Positions 45,246 to 54,303 of a stretch of DNA of 64,000 nucleotides are shown in pieces. Origin of the DNA: Halieaceae bacterium (lineage in GTDB: Bacteria > Pseudomonadota > Gammaproteobacteria > Pseudomonadales > Halieaceae); NCBI GenBank assembly GCA_028280635.1, contig JANQLM010000019.1:1-64000 (forward strand), in the 5' to 3' direction. Numbering within the stretch: the first letter of the stretch is position 1; every line of letters begins with the position of its first letter. The notes under the pieces are model-generated. The model had not been told where the DNA came from and searched no databases. It worked only from the letters and a program-made list of their open reading frames with translations. A program made the translations under genes and the position numbers.

Positions 45246-46559
45246 TTATCCCTGTTCAGAGTGTGTTGCTCTCAAAAGACTGAAGTTCTCCGGGGTTAGA
45301 AGGATGTAAGCACAGGTTTTCCAAGTTAAAACACTGAGAAAGCCCATGCACAGCCCCCAGGGTATCGCGGTCGTTGTATCGTAAGCCGAGACGACCCAGG
45401 TGGTCAGCACAAACATGCCCAGGCCCAAGAAATGACTATATAAAATATGCTCATCTTTGCCCTGGGCATAGAGTGCGTAGTGCGGAACCATTGAAACCGA
45501 AAATGCAGCGGTACCTGCCATGATCAGGCCAAACAAACCGGCGTGATTGATGTAAATCGGGTTCCCAATCCAGTTCAGCAAAAACGGCATCACAAGCTGA
45601 GCGAGGGCAATGAAGGCTATTGTAAGGCCCATGGTATAGCCCAACAGCTCTTTCGTCTCGCGCTTGAATTGACTGTCACACTGGCCAGCCCAGCTCTTCA
45701 CCATGGCAGGATAGGAAAAGGCAAATACGCCTGATTCCAGGAAAGACACCAGGGCGCCGGCAATGCCCAGGAACAGCACATAGGCCGCCAGCACATCCAG
45801 GCCTTCGAGGTGGGCAAACCAGTAACGGTCCACAGTGTAAATGCCGCGCAGGGCCAGCGTGGCGGCCAGCAGTGGCAGGGAAATCGCCACTCCTCTGCGC
45901 ACCCAGCGCCAGTCGATTTTCTCGCGCCAGCCGCCGAGATGCATGCGGTACAGTGTGCCGGCGCCAAGCAGTGTTGCGGCCAGCGCACCCAGCGTCCAGG
46001 CCGCCAATACGGCCTCCAGCGACTGCAGAGCCGGGTTCACCAGCATCAGCGCAACCACCAGCAGCGCCCAGCAACCGCTCCTCAGAAACAGCACCAGGCT
46101 GGCGGTCAGCGGCCGGAACATGGCGACCAGCAGCCGGAACAGCTCCTGGTTGATGTGCTCCAGCACCAGCAGGGCGTAGAACCAGGCCGCCAGCGACGTC
46201 GGCAGTATCTCGAACAGGAATAGCAGCGCCAGCGCGGGCATAACAAGCACGTACAGCACGCCCTGGAAACCCGCCTGCGCCTTCAGCAAGCGCCCCCACT
46301 CGCTGCTGTCGCAGGCGGAGATCTCGCGGGCCGAGTAGTTGTAGAAGTCGAAGCCCAGCAGATACAGGGAATAGGTGATAGTGGCGGCAAGCAGGCCGTA
46401 GAGACCCACCTGTCCCGGCTCCAGGTACCTGGCGAGAAAGAACAGCAGCAGGAACCGGCTCCCCAGCGTCACGGCACGCAGCGATACGTTGAGCAGCTTT
46501 CGCTTGTGGGCTTGATCGGTCAGTGCAGGCACTCTGCGTCCGTGTTTCCAGCCTCGCAT
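45246..46559 (-). CDS. Wzx-like flippase of the pse operon
   Basis: Predicted polytopic membrane protein (437 aa, about twelve membrane segments) of the MOP/Wzx family. N-terminal KLLNVSLRAVTLGSRFLLLF and FLARYLEPGQVGLYGLLAATITYSLYLLGFDFYNYSARE are characteristic of oligosaccharide flippases, with a long C-terminal set of hydrophobic helices. It opens the pseudaminic acid operon, so it may export a Pse-containing lipid-linked glycan; this would not be needed if Pse only decorated flagellin. The start ATG 46559 lies 65 bases after the thiL/pgpA stop, and no promoter was confidently identified. Confidence 0.8.
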   Translation of the reverse strand: MRGWKHGRRVPALTDQAHKRKLLNVSLRAVTLGSRFLLLFFLARYLEPGQVGLYGLLAATITYSLYLLGFDFYNYSAREISACDSSEWGRLLKAQAGFQGVLYVLVMPALALLFLFEILPTSLAAWFYALLVLEHINQELFRLLVAMFRPLTASLVLFLRSGCWALLVVALMLVNPALQSLEAVLAAWTLGALAATLLGAGTLYRMHLGGWREKIDWRWVRRGVAISLPLLAATLALRGIYTVDRYWFAHLEGLDVLAAYVLFLGIAGALVSFLESGVFAFSYPAMVKSWAGQCDSQFKRETKELLGYTMGLTIAFIALAQLVMPFLLNWIGNPIYINHAGLFGLIMAGTAAFSVSMVPHYALYAQGKDEHILYSHFLGLGMFVLTTWVVSAYDTTTAIPWGLCMGFLSVLTWKTCAYILLTPENFSLLRATHSEQG

Positions 46560-46623
46560 GCTAGCAGCTTATGGAGAGCGCGAGCAGTTGCGCGGATTTG
46601 ATGGGTTTGCGACGCGAAGCCAG

Positions 46624-48054
46624 TCATCCAGCCCAAGGGATGGCAGCGGAGCCGGTCAACCCATACCACCCCACATGCATCACCGCGCAGGCGAACAGGC
46701 CCGCCAGCATATCGTCGACCATGATGCCGAAGCCGCCGTGGACGTGTTTGTCCAGCCAGCGAATGGGCCAGGGTTTGGCGATGTCGAAGATACGGAAAGC
46801 CACGAAACCAGCCAGCACGGTTTGCCAGGTCACCGGCAGGGCCCACATGGTGATCCAGTAGCCCACGAATTCATCCCAGACAATGCCGGGATGGTCGTGC
46901 ACGCCCAGTTCCCTGCTGGCTGCGTCACAGAGGTAGATGCCAAGGGCAGCGCCCAGCACCACCAGACCTGAGTACAGCGGAAGGTTGAGCTGGCTCATCA
47001 GCAGGAACAGGGGGATGGCAGCCACCGTACCGGCCGTACCGGGGGCTTTGGGTGAGAGGCCGGAGCCGAAGCCAAAGGCCAGGAACTGGGCCAGGCTGCG
47101 GAAGGGTTTGGGGCGTCCGGGGGTTGGCGCCGACGCACTGGCACTCTGCGGCTCCGGCTGGAAGTGCTGGTAGCCCGGCAGGTCCACGGCGAAGTCGCAG
47201 TACACGCCCTCGCCTTCCACCACCTCACCAATCAGCGTGCAACCCGCGGGGGCTGCCTCACCCACGGGCAGGGTGAACAGGAGCTCGAAGTCTTCACCGC
47301 CACTGAGCGCCCAGCGCCTGGCCTGTTCCGCCTCGGGAATGGTCTGCAGCGCGGGGCTGATGGGCAGCCTGTCGGAATAGATGCGAATGCCCACCTCACT
47401 CTGCTCGGCGATATGGCCGGCGTCGGCCAGCAGGCCGTCGGAGACATCGATGGCGCTGGTAGCCTGGCCCAGCAAGGCCTGACCCAGCTCAACTCTCGCG
47501 GTGGGGCGATAGAAGCGTGTCAGCAGATAAGTCTTGTACTGACTATGCCCCGGCCATTGGCCGTCGATCACCGCAAGGCCGGCGGCGGCATCGCCGGGGG
47601 TGCCGCTGACATACACCTGGTCGCCGGGTCGAGCGCCACCGCGCTCCAGGGCCCTGTCGGCGGGCACGGCGCCCATCACGGTGCAGGTGATGGTGAGCGG
47701 GCCGCGAGTCGTATCGCCACCCACCAGTTCCATGTCGTATTCCTCGGTGGCCTGTTGGATACCACGGGCGAACTGTGACAGCCAGGTATCGTTGGCCTCC
47801 GGCAGGGTCAGGGCCAGAGTCAGGGCGCGGGGGGTGGCGCCCATGGCGGCAAGATCAGAGACCGCCGCCGCCACGGCGCGGTAGCCCACCTGGTCGGGCG
47901 GAGCATCGGGATAAAAGTGCCGGCCTTCCACCATGGTGTCGATGGAAGTCGCCAGGCGCTCGCCGTGGGCCAGTTCGATAATGGCGCAGTCATCGCCAAT
48001 CTCCCGGGAGAACGGCGCGAAGTACTTGTTGATCAGGGAGAATTCGTCGGTCAC
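46624..48054 (-). CDS. Thiamine-monophosphate kinase / phosphatidylglycerophosphatase A fusion (ThiL-PgpA)
   Basis: A single 476-aa frame joining two enzymes normally encoded by neighbouring genes. Residues 1 to about 310 are ThiL (IGDDCAIIELAHGERLATSID, TMVEGRHFYP, GGDTTRGPLTITCTVMG, SAIDVSDGLLADAGHIAEQS), phosphorylating thiamine monophosphate. A Pro/Ser/Ala linker (SASASAPTPGRPKPF) leads to PgpA at about 330-476: FGFGSGLSPKAPGTAGT, HPGIVWDEFVGYWITM, FRIFDIAKPWPIRWLD and GIMVDDMLAG, a membrane phosphatase making phosphatidylglycerol. Start GTG 48054. No in-frame stop or frameshift signature is visible at the junction. Confidence 0.9.
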   Translation of the reverse strand: MTDEFSLINKYFAPFSREIGDDCAIIELAHGERLATSIDTMVEGRHFYPDAPPDQVGYRAVAAAVSDLAAMGATPRALTLALTLPEANDTWLSQFARGIQQATEEYDMELVGGDTTRGPLTITCTVMGAVPADRALERGGARPGDQVYVSGTPGDAAAGLAVIDGQWPGHSQYKTYLLTRFYRPTARVELGQALLGQATSAIDVSDGLLADAGHIAEQSEVGIRIYSDRLPISPALQTIPEAEQARRWALSGGEDFELLFTLPVGEAAPAGCTLIGEVVEGEGVYCDFAVDLPGYQHFQPEPQSASASAPTPGRPKPFRSLAQFLAFGFGSGLSPKAPGTAGTVAAIPLFLLMSQLNLPLYSGLVVLGAALGIYLCDAASRELGVHDHPGIVWDEFVGYWITMWALPVTWQTVLAGFVAFRIFDIAKPWPIRWLDKHVHGGFGIMVDDMLAGLFACAVMHVGWYGLTGSAAIPWAG

Positions 48055-48068
48055 GGGCGTGCCGCGAA

Positions 48069-48530
48069 TCAGGAACGTGCTTCGGCGGCCACTTCCACGC
48101 TGCGCAGTTCGTGGGCGACCTGGTCCAGCACACCGTTGATGAACTTGTGGCTTTCGCTGGCGCCGAACTTCTTGGCCAGGTTCACCGCCTCGTTGATCAC
48201 CACCTTGTAAGGCACGTCGATGCGCTCTTTCAACTCGAAGGTGCCAATGCGCAGCAGGGCGCGCTCGATGGGGTCGAGCTCGTCAAGGCCGCGCTCCACC
48301 ATGTAGGGGGCGAAGGCAGTTTCCAGCTCATCAACACTGGCGGGAATATCGTGCAGCAGGGTATGGAAGTAGTCACCGTCCACCTTGTCAAAATCATACT
48401 CGGTGCGGAACTCCGCCTCGATATGATTCAGGGGCGCACCCGCCATATGCCACTGGTACAGGGCCTGCATGGCGTAGTGACGGGCCTTGTGCCGCTTGGC
48501 GGCCAGCGGGTTGACGGGTTTCTTTGACAC
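48069..48530 (-). CDS. nusB: Transcription antitermination factor NusB
   Basis: All-helical RNA-binding protein (153 aa) that with NusE binds boxA of rRNA leaders. Landmarks: AKRHKARHYAMQALYQWHMAG at the N-terminus and the C-terminal LRIGTFELKERIDVPYKVVINEAVNLAKKFGASESHKFINGVLD, split here by my reading into RIGTFELKERIDVPYKVV and NEAVNLAKKFGASESHKF. GTG start at 48530. It lies between ribH and thiL/pgpA, the usual gammaproteobacterial order. Confidence 0.95.
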   Translation of the reverse strand: MSKKPVNPLAAKRHKARHYAMQALYQWHMAGAPLNHIEAEFRTEYDFDKVDGDYFHTLLHDIPASVDELETAFAPYMVERGLDELDPIERALLRIGTFELKERIDVPYKVVINEAVNLAKKFGASESHKFINGVLDQVAHELRSVEVAAEARS

Positions 48531-48566
48531 GGGAACGGCTCCGGGAATGCAGCGACGTGGGCAGGA

Positions 48567-49037
48567 TTAAAGCTTGCCCAGCAGGCTGACCATTTCCAGG
48601 GCAGACAGGGCGGCTTCTTCACCCTTGTTGCCGGCCTTGGTGCCGGAGCGCTCTATGGCCTGTTCTATGCTGTCCACGGTGAGCACGCCGAAGGCCACCG
48701 GCAGGCCGTGCTTGCCGATCACGCTGGCGATGCCTTTTACGCATTCACCGGCCACATACTCGAAATGGGGAGTGCCGCCGCGAATCACCGCGCCGAGGGC
48801 AATGATGGCGTCGTAGTCGTTGGAGGCGGCGAGCTTCTGGCATACCAGGGGAATCTCAAAGGCGCCGGGGGCATAGACCACGGTGATGTGCTCCTCGGCC
48901 ACACCGTGACGCTTCAGCGCATCGATGGCACCACTCTTGAGGTGCTCCACCACGAAGCTGTTCCAACGGCCTACCACCAGGGCGAGCTTCGCGCTACCTG
49001 CATTAAAGTCGCCTTCAATGGTTGTGATTCCACTCAT
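48567..49037 (-). CDS. ribH: 6,7-dimethyl-8-ribityllumazine synthase
   Basis: Penultimate riboflavin enzyme (156 aa), assembling as a pentamer/icosahedron. Landmarks: [58 protein letters not shown], the catalytic His region, and C-terminal [27 protein letters not shown] (beginning GVLT and AGNKG are diagnostic). It follows ribBA by 45 bases and precedes nusB by 36. Confidence 0.95.
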   Translation of the reverse strand: MSGITTIEGDFNAGSAKLALVVGRWNSFVVEHLKSGAIDALKRHGVAEEHITVVYAPGAFEIPLVCQKLAASNDYDAIIALGAVIRGGTPHFEYVAGECVKGIASVIGKHGLPVAFGVLTVDSIEQAIERSGTKAGNKGEEAALSALEMVSLLGKL

Positions 49038-49082
49038 GTTCGCTCTCCTTGTTGCTGTCCGGTCTGCACGCTTCCCAAAGAC

Positions 49083-50195
49083 TCAGGGTGACACGAATTC
49101 GGTCACTTCCAGGTCGAAACCGGAGATCGCATTGTACTTGATTGGTGCACCCATCAGGCGGATTTTTCCGACTCCCAGGTCGCGCAGAATCTGTGAGCCG
49201 ATACCCACGGTCTGGTAGCTGGAGGCGTTGGCCAGGGCACTGTCTTCGCGGTTGAACTGGCCGAGGGCGATGTCCACACTCTCCAGCAAGGCGTCCTCGG
49301 ATTCCTGGGCGGCCAGCACCACTACCACGCCGGTGCCCGCTTCGGCCACGGCGGCCAGACAGCGGCCAATGCTCCAGCTCGGCCATCCCGGGGCCTCCGC
49401 GCCGAGCAAGTCGCGCACCGTGGACGGTGCATGCACCCGCACCAGGGTCGGCACCTCGGCGCTGATAGCGCCGCTGTGGAGTGCCATATGCAGGCGGCCG
49501 CTGGATTGGTCGCGGTAGGTCGACAGGGTGAACTCGCCGTGTTCGGTTTGCAGCTTGCCCTCGCGCACCTTGCGTACGGTGCGCTCGCTCACCAGGCGGA
49601 AATGAATCAGGTCGGCAATCGAGCCGATCTTGAGGCCATGTTCAGCGGCGAAGTCGGCGAGTTCAGCGCCGTCGGCCAGTTCCCCGGCGGGCGTGAGGAT
49701 GTCGGCGATCATGGCTGCCGGTTGCAGGCCTGCCAGTCGGGCGTAATCCACTGCCGCCTCGGTGTGGCCGGCGCGGGTCAGCACGCCGCCAGGCATGGCA
49801 TTGAGCGGGAAGATATGGCCGGGCTGCACGATGTCCTCAGCCACGGTGCCGGAGGCCACGGCGACCTGGATGGTGCGGGCGCGATCAGCGGCGGAAATGC
49901 CGGTGGTAATGCCCTCCCGGGCCTCAATGGATACGGTAAAGTTGGATTTTTCGCCGCTGGGGTCATCGGCCATGGGCGGCAGGCCCAACAGACGGCAGCG
50001 GTCTTCGGTAAGCGCCAGGCACACCAGGCCCTTGGCCCTGCGGGCCATGAAGTTCACATGGTCCGGTTCGACGTGCTCGGCGGCCATCATCACCACGCCC
50101 TCGTTATCGCCGTTCTCGGTTTCATCGTCCAGCAACACCACCATGCGGCCCTGTCGCAGGTCACTGATGATGTCTTCTACCGTGTTGAGTTCCAT
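49083..50195 (-). CDS. ribBA: 3,4-dihydroxy-2-butanone-4-phosphate synthase with a degenerate GTP cyclohydrolase II domain
   Basis: RibB domain (residues 1 to about 200) is intact: GRMVVLLDDETENGDNEGVV, FMARRAKGLVCLALTEDRC, DFTVSIEAREGITTGISAADR-like motif with NFTVSIEAREGITTGISAAD, and GHTEAAVDYARLAGLQPAAM. The C-terminal half aligns in position with GTP cyclohydrolase II but lacks the three zinc cysteines and the RQEGRG catalytic stretch (370 aa total), so it should not hydrolyse GTP. Such RibB-RibX proteins are common in this group; the stand-alone RibA at 35909-36496 supplies the activity. It sits between ribE and ribH. Confidence 0.93.
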   Translation of the reverse strand: MELNTVEDIISDLRQGRMVVLLDDETENGDNEGVVMMAAEHVEPDHVNFMARRAKGLVCLALTEDRCRLLGLPPMADDPSGEKSNFTVSIEAREGITTGISAADRARTIQVAVASGTVAEDIVQPGHIFPLNAMPGGVLTRAGHTEAAVDYARLAGLQPAAMIADILTPAGELADGAELADFAAEHGLKIGSIADLIHFRLVSERTVRKVREGKLQTEHGEFTLSTYRDQSSGRLHMALHSGAISAEVPTLVRVHAPSTVRDLLGAEAPGWPSWSIGRCLAAVAEAGTGVVVVLAAQESEDALLESVDIALGQFNREDSALANASSYQTVGIGSQILRDLGVGKIRLMGAPIKYNAISGFDLEVTEFVSP

Positions 50196-50203
50196 GCCGC
50201 TGC

Positions 50204-50941
50204 CTATTTGCCGCCCATGGAGCCATCAGCCCCTGGGGAGCCATCAGCCCGTAGAGAGCCATCAGCCCGTAGAGAGCCACCAGCCCCTAAAAAGCCATGC
50301 TCCGCCAGGAGGGCCCGGCTGATGCCGGCAGCGTTGGGGTCCGCGGCCTGCTCACCCTGCAGCAGACGCTCCAGGTAGCGGGCAATCAGGTCCACTTCCA
50401 GGTTTACCCGGGTGCCTACCTGGTACTCGCTGAAAATGGTTTCTTCGGTGGTCTGGGGGATGATGTTGAGGTCGAACTCGGCGCCGCGCACCGCGTTCAC
50501 CGTGAGGCTGGTGCCGTCCACGGTGATGGAGCCTTTGTGGGCGATATACCTGGCCAACTCATCCGGCGCCCGCATCACCCAGCGCACCGAGCGGCCGTCG
50601 TCGGCGAAGCTCACCACCTCGCCCACGCCGTCCACGTGGCCGGACACAATATGCCCGCCCAGGCGACTGCTGGGAGTGAGGGATTTCTCCAGGTTCACCT
50701 TGCTACCCACCCTGAGGTCCCCGAGGGTGGTCAACGCCAGACTCTCGTTGGACACGTCGCACCAGTAGCCATCCCCCGGCAGGCCGGTCACCGTGAGGCA
50801 ACAGCCGCTGGTGCAGATACTGTCCCCCAGCTTCACGTCACCCAGGTCCAGCTTGCCGGTGCGGATGCGCAGGCGCATATCACCGCCGCTGGGCTGCATG
50901 TCGGCGATCTCACCGATGGCTTCTACAATTCCTGTAAACAT
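50204..50941 (-). CDS. ribE: Riboflavin synthase with a repetitive C-terminal tail
   Basis: Dismutates two lumazines to riboflavin (245 aa). The two lumazine-binding repeats are clear: MFTGIVEAIGEIADMQPSGG and LGDSICTSGCCLTVTGLPGD, then ESLALTTLGDLRVGSKVNLE, LGGHIVSGHVDGVGEVVSF and GSITVDGTSLTVNAVRGAEF. Normal family members end near residue 210-220; here an extra tail is made of six-residue repeats of the form GS(L/P)(R/G)AD ending GSMGGK, encoded by four 18-base direct repeats. The tail is probably repeat-derived and not catalytic. Its start is preceded by a second set of short repeats in the ribD-ribE gap. Confidence 0.93.
   Translation of the reverse strand: MFTGIVEAIGEIADMQPSGGDMRLRIRTGKLDLGDVKLGDSICTSGCCLTVTGLPGDGYWCDVSNESLALTTLGDLRVGSKVNLEKSLTPSSRLGGHIVSGHVDGVGEVVSFADDGRSVRWVMRAPDELARYIAHKGSITVDGTSLTVNAVRGAEFDLNIIPQTTEETIFSEYQVGTRVNLEVDLIARYLERLLQGEQAADPNAAGISRALLAEHGFLGAGGSLRADGSLRADGSPGADGSMGGK
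50219..50290. repeat. Four 18-base tandem repeats in the ribE 3' end
   Basis: Units at 50219, 50237, 50255 and 50273 read (G/A)GAGCCA(T/C)CAGCCC(C/G)T(G/A)(G/A) with few differences. Since 18 is a multiple of three they add six-residue repeats to RibE. The 9-mer TAGAGAGCC occurs at 50252 and 50270 and is the exact reverse complement of the repeats before ribE. Confidence 0.85.
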
Positions 50942-50955
50942 AGCTTTCTCTGAAG

Positions 50956-51008
50956 CGGCTCTCTAAAAACGCCCTCTAAAAAGGCTCTCTAAATAGGGCT
51001 CTCTACGC
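50956..51008. repeat. Short tandem repeats in the ribD-ribE junction
   Basis: The 9-mer GGCTCTCTA occurs at 50957, 50983 and 50997, with a variant GCCCTCTA at 50971, giving a roughly 13-base period over the ribD stop codon and the ribD-ribE gap. It is the inverse of the TAGAGAGCC copies in the ribE tail. Confidence 0.75.
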
Positions 51009-52109
51009 CGGTTCTTCGGCCGGGGTGAACACCATACGCAGGTCCTCCCCCACCCGGCGCACATCGTTCAATGCCAGCCGGCGCTGATCCTTCATCACGT
51101 CAATCGGCAGATCCACCAGCGGCCTCGCATTGCTGCCGAGCAAGGTCGGGGCGGTATACACAACCAGTTCGTCCACCAGATGCTGGTCGAGGAAGGCGCC
51201 TGCCAAACGGGGGCCGCATTCTACCAGAACTTCATTCACTTCCCGCTGCCCCAGCAGGGCCAACAATGCGGGCAGGTCGACGCGCTCCGCGCCGGGAAGC
51301 ACCAGTACCTCGGCACCGGCGGATTCCAGCGCGTCGGCCGCGGCGGTGCGCTCCCTGCAGACGATCAAAACGTCGCCCGGCGGGTGGAGGATTTCGGCAT
51401 CGGCCGGGGTTCGCAGGCTGGAATCCAGCACCACGCGCAGGGGCTGCGCGGGTATATCCAGCGCCGGGTCGCGCACGGTCAGGGCCGGGTTGTCGGCGAT
51501 CACAGTATCCACACCGGTGACGATAGCGCCGGAGCGACCACGCCAGCGCTGCACATCGGCGCGGGCCGCCGGGCCGGTGATCCACTGGCTTTCGCCGCTG
51601 GCCATGGCGGTACGGCCGTCGAGGCTGGCAGCCAGTTTGACCCGCACCAGGGGGAGGCCAGCGCGCATGCGCTTGAGAAAGCCGGGATTGACGGCCGCCG
51701 CCTCGGTTTCCAGCAGGCCCAGTTCCACCTGAACGCCCGCCTGGGCCAATGCCCTGATGCCACTGCCGCCCACCGCCGGGTTCGGGTCCTGCAGAGCGAT
51801 CACGGCGCGGCTGATACCCGCCTCAATCAGGGCTGTGGAACAGGGCCCGGTTTTGCCAGTGTGGCTGCAGGGTTCCAGGGTCACATAGGCGGTGGCGCCG
51901 CGCGGGTCGAAGCCGTTGGTGCGGGCGGCGTTGAGTGCCTCTATCTCGCCGTGGTTGTCACCGGCCGGCTGGGTGGCCCCCTCTCCAATCACCTCGCCGT
52001 TCAGCACCAGCACACATCCCACCGCCGGGTTCGGGCGGGTGCGATAGCGGCCGCTGCGCGCCAATTGCAGGGCGCGGGCCATCATCTCGGTGTCGAAGGG
52101 GGTGGGCAT
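51003..52109 (-). CDS. ribD: Bifunctional pyrimidine deaminase/reductase RibD
   Basis: Second and third steps of riboflavin synthesis (368 aa). The deaminase domain has the zinc motif region NHGEIEALNAARTNG and YVTLEPCSHTGKTGPCSTALIEAGI near residue 70. The reductase domain follows from about residue 145 with LPLVRVKLAASLDGRTAMAS, GESQWITGPAARADVQRWRG and VLVECGPRLAGAFLDQHLVDE. It follows nrdR by about 32 bases; its stop lies inside the short repeats before ribE. Confidence 0.95.
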   Translation of the reverse strand: MPTPFDTEMMARALQLARSGRYRTRPNPAVGCVLVLNGEVIGEGATQPAGDNHGEIEALNAARTNGFDPRGATAYVTLEPCSHTGKTGPCSTALIEAGISRAVIALQDPNPAVGGSGIRALAQAGVQVELGLLETEAAAVNPGFLKRMRAGLPLVRVKLAASLDGRTAMASGESQWITGPAARADVQRWRGRSGAIVTGVDTVIADNPALTVRDPALDIPAQPLRVVLDSSLRTPADAEILHPPGDVLIVCRERTAAADALESAGAEVLVLPGAERVDLPALLALLGQREVNEVLVECGPRLAGAFLDQHLVDELVVYTAPTLLGSNARPLVDLPIDVMKDQRRLALNDVRRVGEDLRMVFTPAEEPA

Positions 52110-52141
52110 GTCGGCGAAGGGTCAAAGCGCTCAGGGGGCGA

Positions 52142-52618
52142 TCACTCGGCGGTTTCCGTCGCCGGGGCAGCTTCCTGCAGGCGCGTAATCTCAGCCTGGA
52201 ACTCGGCGAGGTCCTGGAAGCTACGATAGACGCTGGCAAAGCGCACGTAGGCGACTTCGTCCAGGTCGCGCAGGGCGTCCATGACCAGTTCGCCCACCAC
52301 CCGGGATTTCACTTCCCGCTCGCCGGTGGCCTGCAGGGCGTGCTTGATGCCGGTAATGGCGGCTTCTATCTCTTCCACGCTTACCGGGCGCTTTTCCAGG
52401 GCCCGCAGGATACCGCTGCGCATCTTTTCCTCGTTGAAGGGCTCGCGGTTGCCGTTGTGCTTGATGATCTTGGGCATCATCAGTTCCGCCACCTCATAGG
52501 TGGTAAAGCGCTCGGAGCAGCTCAGGCATTCGCGGCGGCGGCGCACCTGGTCACCCTCGGCGACCAGGCGGGAGTCGATAACCTTGGTGTCATCTGCACC
52601 ACAGAAGGGGCAATGCAT
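52142..52618 (-). CDS. nrdR: Transcriptional repressor NrdR
   Basis: Zinc-ribbon/ATP-cone repressor of ribonucleotide reductase genes (158 aa). It starts at ATG 52618: [19 protein letters not shown], the four zinc cysteines being CPFC and CLSC (in [16 protein letters not shown]), then the ATP-cone with [18 protein letters not shown] and the C-terminal [17 protein letters not shown]. Upstream extension to 52807 is not real. It is the first gene of the nrdR-rib-nusB-thiL run, the usual order after glyA, from which it is separated by a terminator. No NrdR box was noticed in the window. Confidence 0.95.
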   Translation of the reverse strand: MHCPFCGADDTKVIDSRLVAEGDQVRRRRECLSCSERFTTYEVAELMMPKIIKHNGNREPFNEEKMRSGILRALEKRPVSVEEIEAAITGIKHALQATGEREVKSRVVGELVMDALRDLDEVAYVRFASVYRSFQDLAEFQAEITRLQEAAPATETAE

Positions 52619-52671
52619 GGCGGGCTCTTTATGTTGTTTGTTGCGGCAAGATGTGCCGTAAAGCCTTGAAG

Positions 52672-52702
52672 TGTAACAAAAAAGGCGCGTTGCCGCGCCT
52701 TG
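52672..52702 (-). terminator. Terminator after glyA
   Basis: Stem AAGGCGCG / CGCGCCTT with loop TTGC at 52682-52701, followed on the minus strand by a T-run (complement of the A-run ending at 52684 and AACAAAAAA upstream). It lies between the glyA stop (52738) and the nrdR start (52618). Confidence 0.8.
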
Positions 52703-52737
52703 TTCGTGGACCTGGGGCAAACGCCCCGGCAGGTAAA

Positions 52738-54042
<1,305 letters not shown>

Positions 54043-54303
54043 GCATTTCCCCCGGGGCCGGCGCCCAAAAATCAGTCTGCGGTAAAGAGGCGAAGTCTAC
54101 CGCCTCGCGACTCCCAGTACCATAAACAGCCGCCTCAAACGTAGGTGAACATCGCCGGTCAGCACCCGCTCAGGTGTCACAAAAAGCGCTGCAATCCAGG
54201 GTTTTCGCAGGGTCGTGTTGCGATTCCCCGCGGCGGAGCTTTTAGCAATCTTGTAACAAAGCCGACATAAACTGCCGCTTTTTCAACAGCAACCGGAATC
54301 AGC

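Noticed and set aside
50942-52700. FMN riboswitch upstream of riboflavin genes
   Set aside because: The characteristic conserved segments of the RFN element were not found before nrdR, ribE or ribBA.
54043-54303. Glycine riboswitch or other RNA element between glyA and ugd
   Set aside because: No tandem aptamer-like conserved core was visible; the gap holds only possible promoters.
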